A DNA stretch of 64,000 nt from Desulfitibacter sp. BRH_c19 (GTDB taxonomy: Bacteria > Bacillota > DSM-16504 > Desulfitibacterales > Desulfitibacteraceae), in contig LOER01000034.1 of assembly GCA_001515945.1 (NCBI GenBank), positions 62,001 to 126,000 on the forward strand, read 5' to 3'. How positions within the stretch are numbered: the stretch's first letter is position 1; each line of letters starts with the position of its first letter. Under the pieces are notes generated by a model. It saw nothing but the letters and a program-made list of their open reading frames with translations, was not told where the DNA came from and did no database searches. Made by a program: the position numbers and the translations under genes. Of the stretch, positions 27,063-36,384 are shown one piece after another.

Positions 27063-27717
27063 TTTGGCTCCCCCCTTTTACCAAAATGTCCACAAAAACA
27101 CCAGGTGTGTGTACCATATCTGGGTCTATATCACCGACTTCTACGATTTCTTCTGCTTCAACAATCACTAGATCAGCTGCTGTTGCCATTACTGGGTTAA
27201 AATTTCGGGCTGCTTTTCTAAAAACTAGATTACCATTTTTATCAGCCTTGTGTGCTTTAAGTAGTGCAACGTCTGCCCTTAAAGGCAATTCTAGGAGATA
27301 TTTCTTTTCTTCTACTGTGATGATCTCTTTTCCTTCTTCTACAACAGTTCCCACTCCAGTTGGTGTCAGTATTCCTCCTAGTCCTGCACCTGCTGCCCTT
27401 AGCTTTTCAGCCAAGCTACCTTGAGGTGTAAGGATTACGTCCATTTCACCTGATTGCATCTGTTTCCCTGTACTTGGATGAGCTCCTATATATGAAGCGT
27501 AGACCCTGGAGAGCCTATTATGATCCTGAAGCTTTCCTACTCCTTTTCCAGGGAAGCCAGTATCATTACATATTAATGTTAGACTTTTATAACCCTGGTT
27601 AATAACTTCATCTACTAACAAATCAGGGCAACCACAGCCAAGAAAACCTCCAATGGCTACACTCATTCCATCCTGCATTTTACTTATTGCCTCTTCCACT
27701 AAAAGAATTTCTACCAT
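27055..27717 (-). CDS. atoD: Acetoacetate CoA-transferase subunit A
   Basis: 220 residues, alpha subunit. The CoA-binding motif GMSVAIGGFLGCGCPDLLV near residue 20 and a GAGLGGILTPTGVGT segment near 115 are typical. It partners AtoA in the next frame. It begins 13 bases after kce, so it is part of the same minus-strand run, carrying acetoacetate from Kce into acetoacetyl-CoA. Confidence 0.92.
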   Translation of the reverse strand: MVEILLVEEAISKMQDGMSVAIGGFLGCGCPDLLVDEVINQGYKSLTLICNDTGFPGKGVGKLQDHNRLSRVYASYIGAHPSTGKQMQSGEMDVILTPQGSLAEKLRAAGAGLGGILTPTGVGTVVEEGKEIITVEEKKYLLELPLRADVALLKAHKADKNGNLVFRKAARNFNPVMATAADLVIVEAEEIVEVGDIDPDMVHTPGVFVDILVKGGSQNG

Positions 27718-27730
27718 GTCTCTATCTCCT

Positions 27731-28570
27731 TTAAGAAGGTTTTTTAATAGAACAGGGCCTGCTTATACCCAAAAGACCTCTAGCTTCATCCGGTGTTGCT
27801 ATTTCTCTTCCAAGCTCTCCAGCCACTCTTACTATTCTCTCTACCAGTTGGGCATTGCTTTTAGCAAGTACCCCTTTTGTATAAAAAATATTATCTTCAA
27901 AGCCCACCCTTACGTGTCCTCCTAGTAAAACTGCCATGACTCCTAAGGGTAGTTCCATCCTTCCTATTCCTGCAACTGTCCAAGTAGACCCAACAGGCAA
28001 TGTCTCAACCAAATGTATAAGGTTTTTTGGTGTCCCGGGGATTGCACCTGGTACTCCCATAACCAAGTCAAAGTGAAGAGGTAACGAGAGCAAGCCCTTT
28101 TTTACAAGCATTAGTGCATTATTAATCATGCCAACATCAAAAACTTCAATTTCTGGCTTGACACCCATTTCTTGCATGTAGGAAGCAAATTTTTCAATAT
28201 CCTTAGGTGGATTATAAAAAACCTCATCCCCAAAATTTGCTGTTCCTGTAGTAAGGGTTGCCATTTCAGGTTTAAGTGAAACTGGCTGTAGTCTCTCTTC
28301 TGGGGTCATGCCAACTGCACCACCAGTTGATGTTTGGATAATGATATTGCTTTTGGATTTAATAGATTCAATATAACTCCTAAAAACTTCTTTATCCTGG
28401 GTTGGCCTGCCTTTTATATCTCTTCCATGAAGATGAATAATCGAAGCTCCTGCCTTTTCACATTCTACAGCTACCTGAGCAATTTCATCTGGAGTAATGG
28501 GTAATCCTGGTTGCTGTTCTTTTGTTACTTCCGCTCCATTAATTGCCGCAGTAATGATGAGCTTTTGCAT
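27731..28570 (-). CDS. kce: 3-keto-5-aminohexanoate cleavage enzyme
   Basis: 279 residues from ATG at 28570 (MQKLIITAAINGAEVT), behind GGGGTGAG. The BKACE (DUF849) TIM-barrel family shows HLHGRD with metal-binding His near residue 50 and a second metal-site region in LGGHVRVGFEDNIFY. It condenses 3-keto-5-aminohexanoate with acetyl-CoA to give acetoacetate and 3-aminobutyryl-CoA. The kal stop lies one base upstream. Position next to kal and kdd identifies the substrate within the BKACE family. Confidence 0.93.
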   Translation of the reverse strand: MQKLIITAAINGAEVTKEQQPGLPITPDEIAQVAVECEKAGASIIHLHGRDIKGRPTQDKEVFRSYIESIKSKSNIIIQTSTGGAVGMTPEERLQPVSLKPEMATLTTGTANFGDEVFYNPPKDIEKFASYMQEMGVKPEIEVFDVGMINNALMLVKKGLLSLPLHFDLVMGVPGAIPGTPKNLIHLVETLPVGSTWTVAGIGRMELPLGVMAVLLGGHVRVGFEDNIFYTKGVLAKSNAQLVERIVRVAGELGREIATPDEARGLLGISRPCSIKKPS

Positions 28571-28571
28571 G

Positions 28572-28976
28572 TTAACTCTCACCCCCTGATTTTCTCTGCT
28601 TATTCTTTGGAACCACACAAGTTCCTGAAGCCCTACCCACCAATATCGGCTTACTTAGAACATCAGCTGCCGATTCATGCTTGCCATTTTTTTTAGCCGT
28701 AATCACCTTTTTAGCTTCAAACTCCATTCTTCTTGATGTATTTCCAATTTTTACAATTCTGCCCCATGCTTCAATGAAATCTCCTGCATATACCGGTCCT
28801 AAAAATTCAATATTATCATAAGCAACGAAGAGACCTTCATCCCCATCAAGTCTTATTAATAGCTCTGTAGCTACATCACCGAAAAGCTGCACCATTTTAG
28901 CTCCATCTACCAATCCACCTGCATAATGAGCATCATGATCACTCATCCGTACCCTTACCATTGCCTGATAGTCCAT
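28572..28976 (-). CDS. kal: 3-aminobutyryl-CoA ammonia-lyase
   Basis: 134 residues of the hotdog fold, starting [20 protein letters not shown], closely matching Kal. It deaminates 3-aminobutyryl-CoA to crotonyl-CoA and ammonia. It lies between kdd and kce with almost no spacing, so it is translationally coupled to kce. Size and start are normal for the family. Confidence 0.93.
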   Translation of the reverse strand: MDYQAMVRVRMSDHDAHYAGGLVDGAKMVQLFGDVATELLIRLDGDEGLFVAYDNIEFLGPVYAGDFIEAWGRIVKIGNTSRRMEFEAKKVITAKKNGKHESAADVLSKPILVGRASGTCVVPKNKQRKSGGES

Positions 28977-28987
28977 AGCTGCCCCTC

Positions 28988-30025
28988 CTATACGTAAAGC
29001 TTTTCCAACATTCTTAGTAGATCAGGAGACTCCTTGGCAATTGCTAAGCTAATTTCAGCATGATCTTTTGTATATCCATTACCTACAATCATGTTAACAT
29101 CCTTGCCAACACCTTCTGCACCTAAAGCTGCCGCAGTAAAGCTTGTAGCCATACTAAAGAAATATACTGTACCTCCATCTCTTGTAGCTAGGATTGAAGC
29201 CATTTCCGTATTAGGTATATTTACACAGTTTATTGTAACGTCTGCCATTTCCCCATTTGTTAAGCTTTTTACTTCTTCATAAACTGCCAGGGCATCTGTT
29301 GCATCTGCTTGAATAACTTCATCAACATGGCCAAGCTCTCTCATTCTTTCACAGCTGCTATTGCCAGAGCCCATTCCTATGATTCTACCTGTAATTCCTG
29401 CTCTTTTTTTCGCTTCATAGGCACAAAGCATACCTGATTTTCCTCCCGCCCCTATGATAAATACCCTATCCCCAGGCTTAACAAGCTTTGCCGTCTGGGC
29501 AGGAGCACCTGCAACATCAAGAATTGCAAGGGCCAAAGGCTCTGACATATCTTGAGGCAGTTTAGAATAAATCCCACTTTCAAATAGAATGGCTTTACCC
29601 TTTATATCAACTTGATCCTTATGAAGATGTACTTCTAATATTTCATCAATACGTAGTGGTGTCAATGAAAGGGATACTAAAGTGGCTATCTTGTCCCCTA
29701 CCTTCAATGGTATCTTTCCTTCTAGGGCACTACCTATTTTTTCAACTGTACCTATGAGCATCCCACCAGAACCTGTTTCAGGATTATGATGTTTTCCTCT
29801 TTTCGCTACTATATCAAGCATTATTTTTTTAACACTATCGACATTATCATTGGCTTGTTTCTTTATTTGTGTAAAGCTTGCACTATCAACATTTAATGTT
29901 CTAACCTCAATAAGTATCTCGTTGTCAAATATCTCCATATTGTTATCTATTTGCCATGCTGGTTGAGGTAAAACCCCCTTTGGCTCTATCACTCTGTGAG
30001 TACCATATGGACATCCTTTTTTCAT
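28988..30025 (-). CDS. kdd: L-erythro-3,5-diaminohexanoate dehydrogenase
   Basis: 345 residues. It starts [20 protein letters not shown] and has a Rossmann fold with [20 protein letters not shown] near residue 190. It oxidatively deaminates 3,5-diaminohexanoate to 5-amino-3-oxohexanoate with NAD+. It directly follows kamE with no gap, as in other lysine fermenters. Confidence 0.93.
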   Translation of the reverse strand: MKKGCPYGTHRVIEPKGVLPQPAWQIDNNMEIFDNEILIEVRTLNVDSASFTQIKKQANDNVDSVKKIMLDIVAKRGKHHNPETGSGGMLIGTVEKIGSALEGKIPLKVGDKIATLVSLSLTPLRIDEILEVHLHKDQVDIKGKAILFESGIYSKLPQDMSEPLALAILDVAGAPAQTAKLVKPGDRVFIIGAGGKSGMLCAYEAKKRAGITGRIIGMGSGNSSCERMRELGHVDEVIQADATDALAVYEEVKSLTNGEMADVTINCVNIPNTEMASILATRDGGTVYFFSMATSFTAAALGAEGVGKDVNMIVGNGYTKDHAEISLAIAKESPDLLRMLEKLYV

Positions 30026-30778
30026 CTAAAAAACCTCCCTTTTTCTCCTCTTAAGTTCTTGTACAATATATGAAGCAACATTTTCTGCATAGGTGCCTGG
30101 ACCAAAGCCTGCATCATATCCTAATTCCTGAGCAAGTTGATGGTCTATCCTAGGTCCACCTACAGCTAAAATTACTTTGTCCCTGATGCCTTCAGCTTCC
30201 AGTATTTCGATTAATCTAGTTAAGTTAGTAATGTGAATTTCCTTTTGTGTTACAACCTGAGACACTAATATAGCATCGGCTTTAATCTCAATTGCCTTGG
30301 CAACCAGCTCTTCGCATGTAACCTGCGAACCCAAATTATACGCGTCTATCCCCTTATAGCTTTCTAGCCCTTTATGATGGTTAATTCCTTTCATATTCAT
30401 AATGGCATCTATACCAACTGTATGAGCATCACTTTCAATACATGCACCTACTATATTCAGATGTCTACCAAAGTTATCTTTAATAAATGCCTCTACTTCT
30501 GCCTTTTCCATTACTTTAACTTTTATTTTTTCTACTCTAACTTTCGTAACATCAATACTCTCTATTGCTCTTCCGTAGATTATAAAGTAGGAAAAACCTT
30601 TTCCTATGTCTTTTGAGAATACTACCTTTGGCTCATCAAGACCCATTTTGCCCGCCAACTGCTTTGCTGCCTCTATAGCTTCATCACTATAATCAATTGG
30701 TAATGTAAATGATAGTTGAACAGCCCCATCGTCTAAGGTATCACCATATGGTTTAACGCTTTTCAAATCCACATCCAT
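30026..30778 (-). CDS. kamE: Lysine 5,6-aminomutase beta subunit
   Basis: 250 residues. The cobalamin-binding motif DAHTVGIDAIMNMKG (base-off DxHxxG) is near residue 118. The PLP lysine of this enzyme is on the beta subunit in the following loop, and KGINHHKGLESYKG contains lysine candidates. With KamD it converts beta-lysine to 3,5-diaminohexanoate using adenosylcobalamin. It abuts kamD and kdd without gaps. Confidence 0.95.
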   Translation of the reverse strand: MDVDLKSVKPYGDTLDDGAVQLSFTLPIDYSDEAIEAAKQLAGKMGLDEPKVVFSKDIGKGFSYFIIYGRAIESIDVTKVRVEKIKVKVMEKAEVEAFIKDNFGRHLNIVGACIESDAHTVGIDAIMNMKGINHHKGLESYKGIDAYNLGSQVTCEELVAKAIEIKADAILVSQVVTQKEIHITNLTRLIEILEAEGIRDKVILAVGGPRIDHQLAQELGYDAGFGPGTYAENVASYIVQELKRRKREVF

Positions 30779-32332
30779 TTAGCTGCCTCCTTTCAACATT
30801 GTATTTAAAAATGGATTGTAATAATCCGGTTCTTTAAATACCACCCCATTTAATCCTTTTCCACCTTTTGGACCACGTGAGATATCAGCGAACATACCCT
30901 TATTGATTGATTCCATGAGTCCGTTATCTGCAATTGCTTCCAGAAAATTTACAGCATCATTAAGAACTTTTTGGGCCCTTTTTTGAATAAGACCATCCTG
31001 TTTAAATGATAGCTCTCCAGCTATATCTTTCATTGCAGTAAAGACATATTTTGCATTTTCTAGTGCCAAGTATCTATCAGCAATATGAGGAGTATGCAAA
31101 GCTTCCGTCAACATTCCAAGCAAATGAATACTTTGCCCAGACATAATTGATGCCATGTTAAACATACAATCCTGAATATGGCCTTTAAAAATATTTCCCG
31201 TCATATGCTTCGTTGGAGGCATATATTTTAGAGGAGCCTTTGGAAACAATTCTCTTGCCAAAACAGCCTGTGCTAATTCATAAACAAAGCTATTTTCCAT
31301 TTCAGGGTTTAACTCATAAGCGTGGCCAAGAGCTACCTGCTCTGCTGTCATTCCAGATTGTAATGCAAGCTGTTCGTTGATAAATTGAGAAGCAGTAACT
31401 GTGTGAGCTGCGTCATAGGCATCTGCTGTTGTCAAATAATTATCCTCACCTGTATTGATAGTAATATTTGCAAACCCATTGATTAATCTAGAAAAGTACT
31501 GGTCAACAAAGGTACGCTGCATATTAATATCTCTAAATATAATTCCATACATGGAGTCGTTAAGCATAACATCAAGTCTTTCTAATGCCCCCATGGCAGC
31601 AATCTCAGGCATGCATAATCCTGAACAGTAATTTGTCAGGCGTATATATTTCCCTACCTCTTCGCCCACCTCATCCAAGGCACCTCTCATAATCTTAAAA
31701 TTTTCCTGGGTGGCGTAAGTTCCTCCAAAGCCTTCAGTTGTGGGACCGTATGGAACATAATCAAGAAGACTCTGCCCAGTTGTCCGAATTACCGCCACAA
31801 TATCAGCACCCTGGCGAGCCGCAGCTTGTGCCTGCTTAGCATCCTCATAAATGTTGCCTGTAGCAACAATTACATAAAGGAACGGTTCTGCACCCTGTCC
31901 CAATTTTGCAAGTAAGCTTTCTCTCTCTTGTCTCTTGGCATTGATCTTGGTTATTCCAAATTGTGATAATCTTTCTATTTCATCTCTAATTGCTCCATCA
32001 TCTTGGATGGGGATCTTTGTGACCTGTATTTTACCTGCAGCGATTTGTTCTGCTAACTCTTGAGGGGTTACTTGATAATATACTACTCCATTTGCAAACC
32101 AATAGCTTGCCCCCAGACCAAGTCTTCCAGAGTCTAAAATTTGGTCTACAATAATATTAGGAAATGGAACTCCATCTTCCGTTGCACCATCTATTCCAAA
32201 AAGCCGTAATACAGCTCTTTCTACTGAAGTAGTTGTTCGTTGATTAATATGACTTTGGATATCTTCAGAAATCTTTTTTGCAGCAGACCTCGCCTTGAGT
32301 ATTTGAGATACATCTAGATCCAACCTATTCAT
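30779..32332 (-). CDS. kamD: Lysine 5,6-aminomutase alpha subunit
   Basis: 517 residues from ATG at 32332 (MNRLDLDVSQILKAR), chosen because GGAGAGGAG of the kamC end is its ribosome site. This is within a residue or so of the normal length. Conserved stretches include GASYWFANGVVYYQVTPQE, GQSLLDYVPYGPTTEGFGG and INTGEDNYLTTADAYDAAHT. It is the TIM-barrel subunit that holds substrate and adenosylcobalamin with KamE. Confidence 0.96.
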   Translation of the reverse strand: MNRLDLDVSQILKARSAAKKISEDIQSHINQRTTTSVERAVLRLFGIDGATEDGVPFPNIIVDQILDSGRLGLGASYWFANGVVYYQVTPQELAEQIAAGKIQVTKIPIQDDGAIRDEIERLSQFGITKINAKRQERESLLAKLGQGAEPFLYVIVATGNIYEDAKQAQAAARQGADIVAVIRTTGQSLLDYVPYGPTTEGFGGTYATQENFKIMRGALDEVGEEVGKYIRLTNYCSGLCMPEIAAMGALERLDVMLNDSMYGIIFRDINMQRTFVDQYFSRLINGFANITINTGEDNYLTTADAYDAAHTVTASQFINEQLALQSGMTAEQVALGHAYELNPEMENSFVYELAQAVLARELFPKAPLKYMPPTKHMTGNIFKGHIQDCMFNMASIMSGQSIHLLGMLTEALHTPHIADRYLALENAKYVFTAMKDIAGELSFKQDGLIQKRAQKVLNDAVNFLEAIADNGLMESINKGMFADISRGPKGGKGLNGVVFKEPDYYNPFLNTMLKGGS

Positions 32333-32336
32333 AAAA

Positions 32337-33965
32337 CTACTCCTCTCCATTTGTTACAAGATATTTCTCTGCCAGCAGTAAAACCTCTTTGTTCATTCCC
32401 ATTAAATAAGCCACCTTTAGAGCATCTTTCGGAACAGTATCCTTAGCGGTTACCTTTTCTAAACCATAATCAAAATTTGCGTAAATATCGCCAATACTTA
32501 CAATGTCCTTTAGCTTTCTTAAACCTTTTACCTGCCAATGTACAACACCTTTTTCGCTTGATAGCCCATCAAAATGAGTTGTTACTAATACACTACATTT
32601 CCCTTTCATAAGTGTATTTAATATTGCTTTAGCTAAAGCAATTCCTTCTTCAGGATTAGTACCATTTGCAATTTCATCTAAAAGAATTAGACCCCACATA
32701 TTCTTTAACTCTATAACTTCATTTAAGGATTGAACCTCTGCTCCAAAGCTGCTTAATCCTACTAAATCCTTTTCTTCGTTTAGTGAAGTATAAATAAAAT
32801 CTGCTGGTTTAAACTCAAAATATCTTGCTGTAACGGGTAACCCCATTTGAGCCATTATCAATAAAGCACCTACGGTCTTAAGGGTAATTGTTTTTCCTCC
32901 CATATTGGCCCCAGTTAGAACAGCAACTCCTGATTCCAATTTAATGGTAAGAGGACTAAACTCTTTTCCTAACCCCTGCAACTCTTTTTTGATTATGGGG
33001 TGAACTCCGTCATGAACTTTAAAAATATATTCATGGGAATTTATTACTGGGATAGTGGCACTATGGTTAACAGCATAAACTGCCTTGGCCAGTAACCAGT
33101 CAAACTTTCCCACTTTCTCAGTAAGTTCTCTAATATAGCTACTATGTTCTCTAATTTCATCAGACAGGTTCTCATATAATTGGTTTTCCTTTGCTTGAAG
33201 TACACTCTTTAACTCATCTATTTTCTCTTTAAGAAGAATTTCTTGTTTAATCTCTTTCCTCGAAAAGGTAACGGCTGTAAAGGTTTCTTTTGTAACAATA
33301 AAAGCATCACTACCAGCAAGCTCGCTTACTAATTCCTCACTATTTTTATTTACTAAAAGAGCTCCATCTATAAACACTCTACCTTCTAATGCATAGTATT
33401 TAAGAAGTCTGTTCTCTTCATTTTTAATTAGATTACTTAACTCAACTTCCAATTTGCGCAGATTAAATATGAATTGCTCATATGCTTCATCTCCGTAGCT
33501 CCCTATGTAAAAGCTATAGCTAGCTTTAATCTTTAATAGCTTATAAAGTTTTTCGTTAAACTGCCACCTTATTTGAGTATTAGAAAACCAACTTGTATTT
33601 TCCATTAAGTCTGCAACTCTTTTTGCTATGAACAAAAATTTATTTAAGTTAAATAACATTGGGGAATTTAATATTGCTTTACCTTCTAAGTATTCAATTA
33701 CTAAATCCACAGAAACTATCTGCATTAAACTATCCTTTATTTCTTCAAACCTTGACTTTGGCACCTCCTTAAGATAAGTAATAGCAGCTTTTAATTCTTC
33801 AAATTCCTGCTTTAGCAACTCTTCTTTATCAGCAGGATATGGCGCTAAATTTTCTTTAATCTTATCTCCATAGGGAGTTGCTGTTGCAAATAAATTCAAA
33901 ATATCATTTTTTCTCAGGTTCTCTTTAGTATCTCTTATATAATATGCCAGAGTAAATCCCTCCAT
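32337..33965 (-). CDS. kamC: MutS-like ATPase KamC, lysine 5,6-aminomutase reactivase
   Basis: 542 residues. A coiled helical N-terminal half is followed by a MutS-type ABC ATPase with Walker A LTGANMGGKTITLKTVGAL near residue 350 and Walker B GLILLDEIANGTNPEEG near 430. There is no MutS mismatch-recognition domain, so a DNA repair role is unlikely. In lysine fermentation loci this gene sits with kamB between the transport and mutase genes and is named as the ATPase of a 5,6-aminomutase reactivating complex. That role rests on context and published naming. Confidence 0.85.
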   Translation of the reverse strand: MEGFTLAYYIRDTKENLRKNDILNLFATATPYGDKIKENLAPYPADKEELLKQEFEELKAAITYLKEVPKSRFEEIKDSLMQIVSVDLVIEYLEGKAILNSPMLFNLNKFLFIAKRVADLMENTSWFSNTQIRWQFNEKLYKLLKIKASYSFYIGSYGDEAYEQFIFNLRKLEVELSNLIKNEENRLLKYYALEGRVFIDGALLVNKNSEELVSELAGSDAFIVTKETFTAVTFSRKEIKQEILLKEKIDELKSVLQAKENQLYENLSDEIREHSSYIRELTEKVGKFDWLLAKAVYAVNHSATIPVINSHEYIFKVHDGVHPIIKKELQGLGKEFSPLTIKLESGVAVLTGANMGGKTITLKTVGALLIMAQMGLPVTARYFEFKPADFIYTSLNEEKDLVGLSSFGAEVQSLNEVIELKNMWGLILLDEIANGTNPEEGIALAKAILNTLMKGKCSVLVTTHFDGLSSEKGVVHWQVKGLRKLKDIVSIGDIYANFDYGLEKVTAKDTVPKDALKVAYLMGMNKEVLLLAEKYLVTNGEE

Positions 33966-33972
33966 TTAGACA

Positions 33973-35052
33973 TTAAATACACCCTAGCTTCAGATTGTTC
34001 TGAACTTTAACCCTTTCCTTTATGTTCATAGCAACATCTACTACAGTTGTGTCTCCTATGCTCTCGGAAAGTCTCTTAGCAAATTCCTCCGGAGGAAAAG
34101 TATCTCCTTTATGAGAAGTAGAATTACATGTAAGCGCTATTAAATTAATAGGTTTAGTTACACTAATATTCCCATGGTACTTCAAGTACTTTTCCCATGT
34201 TAGATGATCAACTAAAATGTTAGATCCATTCTTTATAATTAAGGTAGTATTTTGAAGCGACCACTTATTAGAGATAAAGAATTTTAGTAATCCATCAACA
34301 ACTGCTCCATTAATATAAACATAATTAATCTTTTGTTTATTTAAAAAACTAAACAGTTGTTTTTCATAGCTTAGAGATTCTTTACCCATAGTTACAACTA
34401 AACCTTCCTGACCAATTATTAAAGGTGATTGGGAGCTTTCTATTACTTCATTTATATTTAAAAAACTCATATTGTGCTTTATGGTTGGAAGGGTGAGCTG
34501 TTGAACCCTAGCAGTAGTTCTGCGAATTACTTGCTCCATACTTGGGTGAAGTGAAGCACCAGTAGCCAAAATAGTGCAATCAGTAACCTCTGGTGCTGAA
34601 GAACTAACCCTATCTAAAGCGCCATCAACTATTATTAGTCTAGCACCATATGCTTTCATTAACTTGATGATGTGCCTCATTTTCCGGGATGATGGTGTAG
34701 TAGCAATTTCCACATAACCGGATCCTTTTGCTTTGGTAATATATATTTGTCCAAGTGAGCTAGAATAACCAGTATCCTCTAATATTTCCAAAGGAAAATT
34801 ATTTTGAATTATTGTTTCCATAGCTACTGCAGCTATGGTTCCTCTTTCTATCCAAATTCTTGGCTTGTCACAAGCAAAAATTAAATCCTTCTTCTCACCA
34901 TCTCTCCCTAGTGAAGCTATGCCAATAGGGTAGTCATTCTGAAAGCATTCTTTAAGCAAATAATTAAAAGCTGTTGTTTTTCCCACATTTTTGGCCATAC
35001 CAATAAAAGATATTGACTGATAACCTTTTTTTGTAATGGCATCTAAAAACAT
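33973..35052 (-). CDS. kamB: KamB, lysine 5,6-aminomutase reactivase subunit
   Basis: 359 residues from ATG at 35052 (MFLDAITKKGYQSIS), preferred because AAAGGTG lies 10 bases upstream. Longer readings up to 35151 would run into a strong terminator hairpin. A P-loop, FIGMAKNVGKTTAFNYLL, is near the N-terminus, and LIIVDGALDRVSSSAPEV lies near residue 185. It pairs with KamC and is thought to restore inactivated KamDE holoenzyme. It is the first gene of the kam operon, behind a possible attenuator. Confidence 0.82.
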   Translation of the reverse strand: MFLDAITKKGYQSISFIGMAKNVGKTTAFNYLLKECFQNDYPIGIASLGRDGEKKDLIFACDKPRIWIERGTIAAVAMETIIQNNFPLEILEDTGYSSSLGQIYITKAKGSGYVEIATTPSSRKMRHIIKLMKAYGARLIIVDGALDRVSSSAPEVTDCTILATGASLHPSMEQVIRRTTARVQQLTLPTIKHNMSFLNINEVIESSQSPLIIGQEGLVVTMGKESLSYEKQLFSFLNKQKINYVYINGAVVDGLLKFFISNKWSLQNTTLIIKNGSNILVDHLTWEKYLKYHGNISVTKPINLIALTCNSTSHKGDTFPPEEFAKRLSESIGDTTVVDVAMNIKERVKVQNNLKLGCI

Positions 35053-35133
35053 AACCAGACAACACCTTTCGGTCATTCCTCTTACTACTATCATACTTGT
35101 TGACCTATAGATTTGACATATGCAGATTAGCAG

Positions 35134-35179
35134 AAAAAAAGATTGGTCCATTTATACAATATGTATAAATGGGCCAATC
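35134..35179 (-). terminator. Strong intrinsic terminator or attenuator upstream of kamB
   Basis: GATTGGTCCATTTATAC (35141-35157) pairs with GTATAAATGGGCCAATC (35163-35179), 17 bp with one mismatch. The minus strand then has seven Ts (complement of 35134-35140). It lies 80 bases before kamB and after the mtbC-like gene's own terminator, so it either ends a small untranslated transcript or attenuates the kam operon. The T tract is followed by TGCATATGTCA, as at the cysK terminator. Confidence 0.8.
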
Positions 35180-35315
35180 TCACAAGAAAAGCTGCAAGCA
35201 AATACCAAAAAGAAGATAATAATTCATCTAAAATTGTCAAATAAATTTATACTAGACAACCACCTTCAGGCTTTACAGTTACTGAAACGGGGTCACCTGT
35301 TAATGGGTAACCCGA

Positions 35316-35580
35316 GTTTTTACTCCATCTGAAGGTTAGAAACCGTTATCCAGGGACATAGCACCGCTTATCTCCCCCTTATAGAAGATGGGAGTCTTAG
35401 CGGTGATAGTCATCGGATAAAACAAAACTTAGCTTACGCCAGTAGTTCTAGCATTGTGTCTTTCGCAATGCGTAGAAATACCAGTGCAAAGCCGCCAGTA
35501 GTTCTAGCATTGTGTCTTTCGCAATGCGTAGAAATACCAGTGCTATAGTGCGCCAAGTCCTTAGACGCAAGCTGAAGCCT
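35316..35580. repeat. Hairpin-chain intergenic element, copy D
   Basis: The core (35316-35420) reads TTTTTACTCCATCTGAAGGTT, then three nested stems. TTATCC (35346-35351) pairs with GGATAA (35415-35420), CACCGCT (35362-35368) with AGCGGTG (35399-35405), and CTCCC (35372-35376) with GGGAG (35390-35394). The TAGAAGATGGGAGTCTTA arm lies inside. After the core come two tandem 56-bp hairpin units. It lies in the 629-base gap 35053-35681, which holds no gene. The 3' part shares GATAGTCATCGGATAA with copies B and C. Confidence 0.7.
35437..35543. repeat. Tandem pair of a 56-bp hairpin module
   Basis: Unit 1 (35437-35492) and unit 2 (35493-35543, shortened) are identical over 51 bases. Each starts CGCCAGTAG, has a hairpin TTCTAGCATTG / CAATGC(G)TAGAA, and ends TACCAGTGC. 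Unit 1 continues AAAGC. A single similar unit is at 17235 and an analogous unit with a different stem at 61619. Confidence 0.85.
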
Positions 35581-35636
35581 TAGTCTTTGTGAATACTATT
35601 TACCTTGTTTGAACTTATACTTCTTTCTGTTAGTAT

Positions 35637-35663
35637 AAAAAAGACTGCCCCTTTGGAACAGTC
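35637..35663 (-). terminator. Intrinsic terminator after the mtbC-like gene
   Basis: GACTG..CC (35643 on) pairs with GG..CAGTC (to 35663). The minus strand ends in TTTTTT (complement of 35637-35642). Confidence 0.7.
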
Positions 35664-35681
35664 CATTACAAACATATATTA

Positions 35682-36323
35682 TTAACCTAATAGTGCTAAA
35701 GCTTTTGTAACCGCTTCCGCTGCATCTTCAGCATATGCATTGGCACCTATTCTATCTGCCCAGCGTTGCGTGCACGGTGCTCCACCGACCATTGTTTTAA
35801 ATCTATCTTTAAGTCCTTCTTTTTTAAGAACTCCCTCTAATTTCTTCTGTTCTGGCATTGTTGTAGTAAGAAGGGCACTTGTACCAATAATATTAACATC
35901 ATGCTCTACTGCTTTTTCAATAATTGTGCTGACAGGTATTTCGCGACCTAAGTCAATAACTTCAATACCCTGTGCTTTAACTAGGGAAACCACTATGCCT
36001 TTACCAATATCATGTACATCCCCTTCAACAGTAGCAATGAGCATTTTACCCTTATTTTTTCTTGCCTTTGCTTCAATAGCTTCCTCTAAGACAACAGAGG
36101 CTTCCTTCATAACCTGAGAAGCAGAAATCAACTCCGGTAGGAATAATTCACCTCTACCAAAAAGATCACCTACTTGCCTAATGCCATCACTAAAACCCTC
36201 ACTTAGTACTTCTACGGGATCCAATCCTTCAGCTAATGCTTGTCTTGCAACCTCAACTGCTTTCTTGGGATCGCATTTCAAGATAGCCTCTCTTGCCTGA
36301 TTAAGAATTAATTCTTTACTCAC
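35682..36323 (-). CDS. mtbC: Dimethylamine corrinoid protein (MtbC-like)
   Basis: 213 residues. A helical cap is followed by a Rossmann cobalamin-binding domain with GDVHDIGKGIV near residue 103 (axial His in DxHxxG) and the GTSALLTTTMPEQ and VGGAPCTQRWADRIGANAYAEDA motifs typical of methylamine corrinoid proteins. It carries the methyl group from MtbB to a downstream methyltransferase. GTG start behind GGGGGAG. It lies directly downstream of mtbB, separated by a REP-like repeat, and ends at its own terminator. Confidence 0.88.
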   Translation of the reverse strand: MSKELILNQAREAILKCDPKKAVEVARQALAEGLDPVEVLSEGFSDGIRQVGDLFGRGELFLPELISASQVMKEASVVLEEAIEAKARKNKGKMLIATVEGDVHDIGKGIVVSLVKAQGIEVIDLGREIPVSTIIEKAVEHDVNIIGTSALLTTTMPEQKKLEGVLKKEGLKDRFKTMVGGAPCTQRWADRIGANAYAEDAAEAVTKALALLG

Positions 36324-36384
36324 ACATTCTCCCCCTTACAATTTCTATAAGTCTATAGGCTTCTGGACTTAAACGCACCACGTT

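Noticed and set aside
32337-33965. DNA mismatch repair MutS2
   Set aside because: It lacks the Smr and mismatch-recognition parts and sits between kamD and kamB; KamC-type reactivase fits better.
35190-35220. Sigma-54 promoter before kamB (TGGTATTTGCTTGCA)
   Set aside because: GG to GC spacing is one base too short and the -24 element is weak; sigma-54 needs strict spacing.
35053-35330. Lysine riboswitch in the kam leader
   Set aside because: No recognisable L-box core; only a terminator-like hairpin is seen.
35437-35543. Two-unit tandem repeat as a CRISPR array
   Set aside because: The units are adjacent with no spacers and each folds as a hairpin; no cas genes are present.
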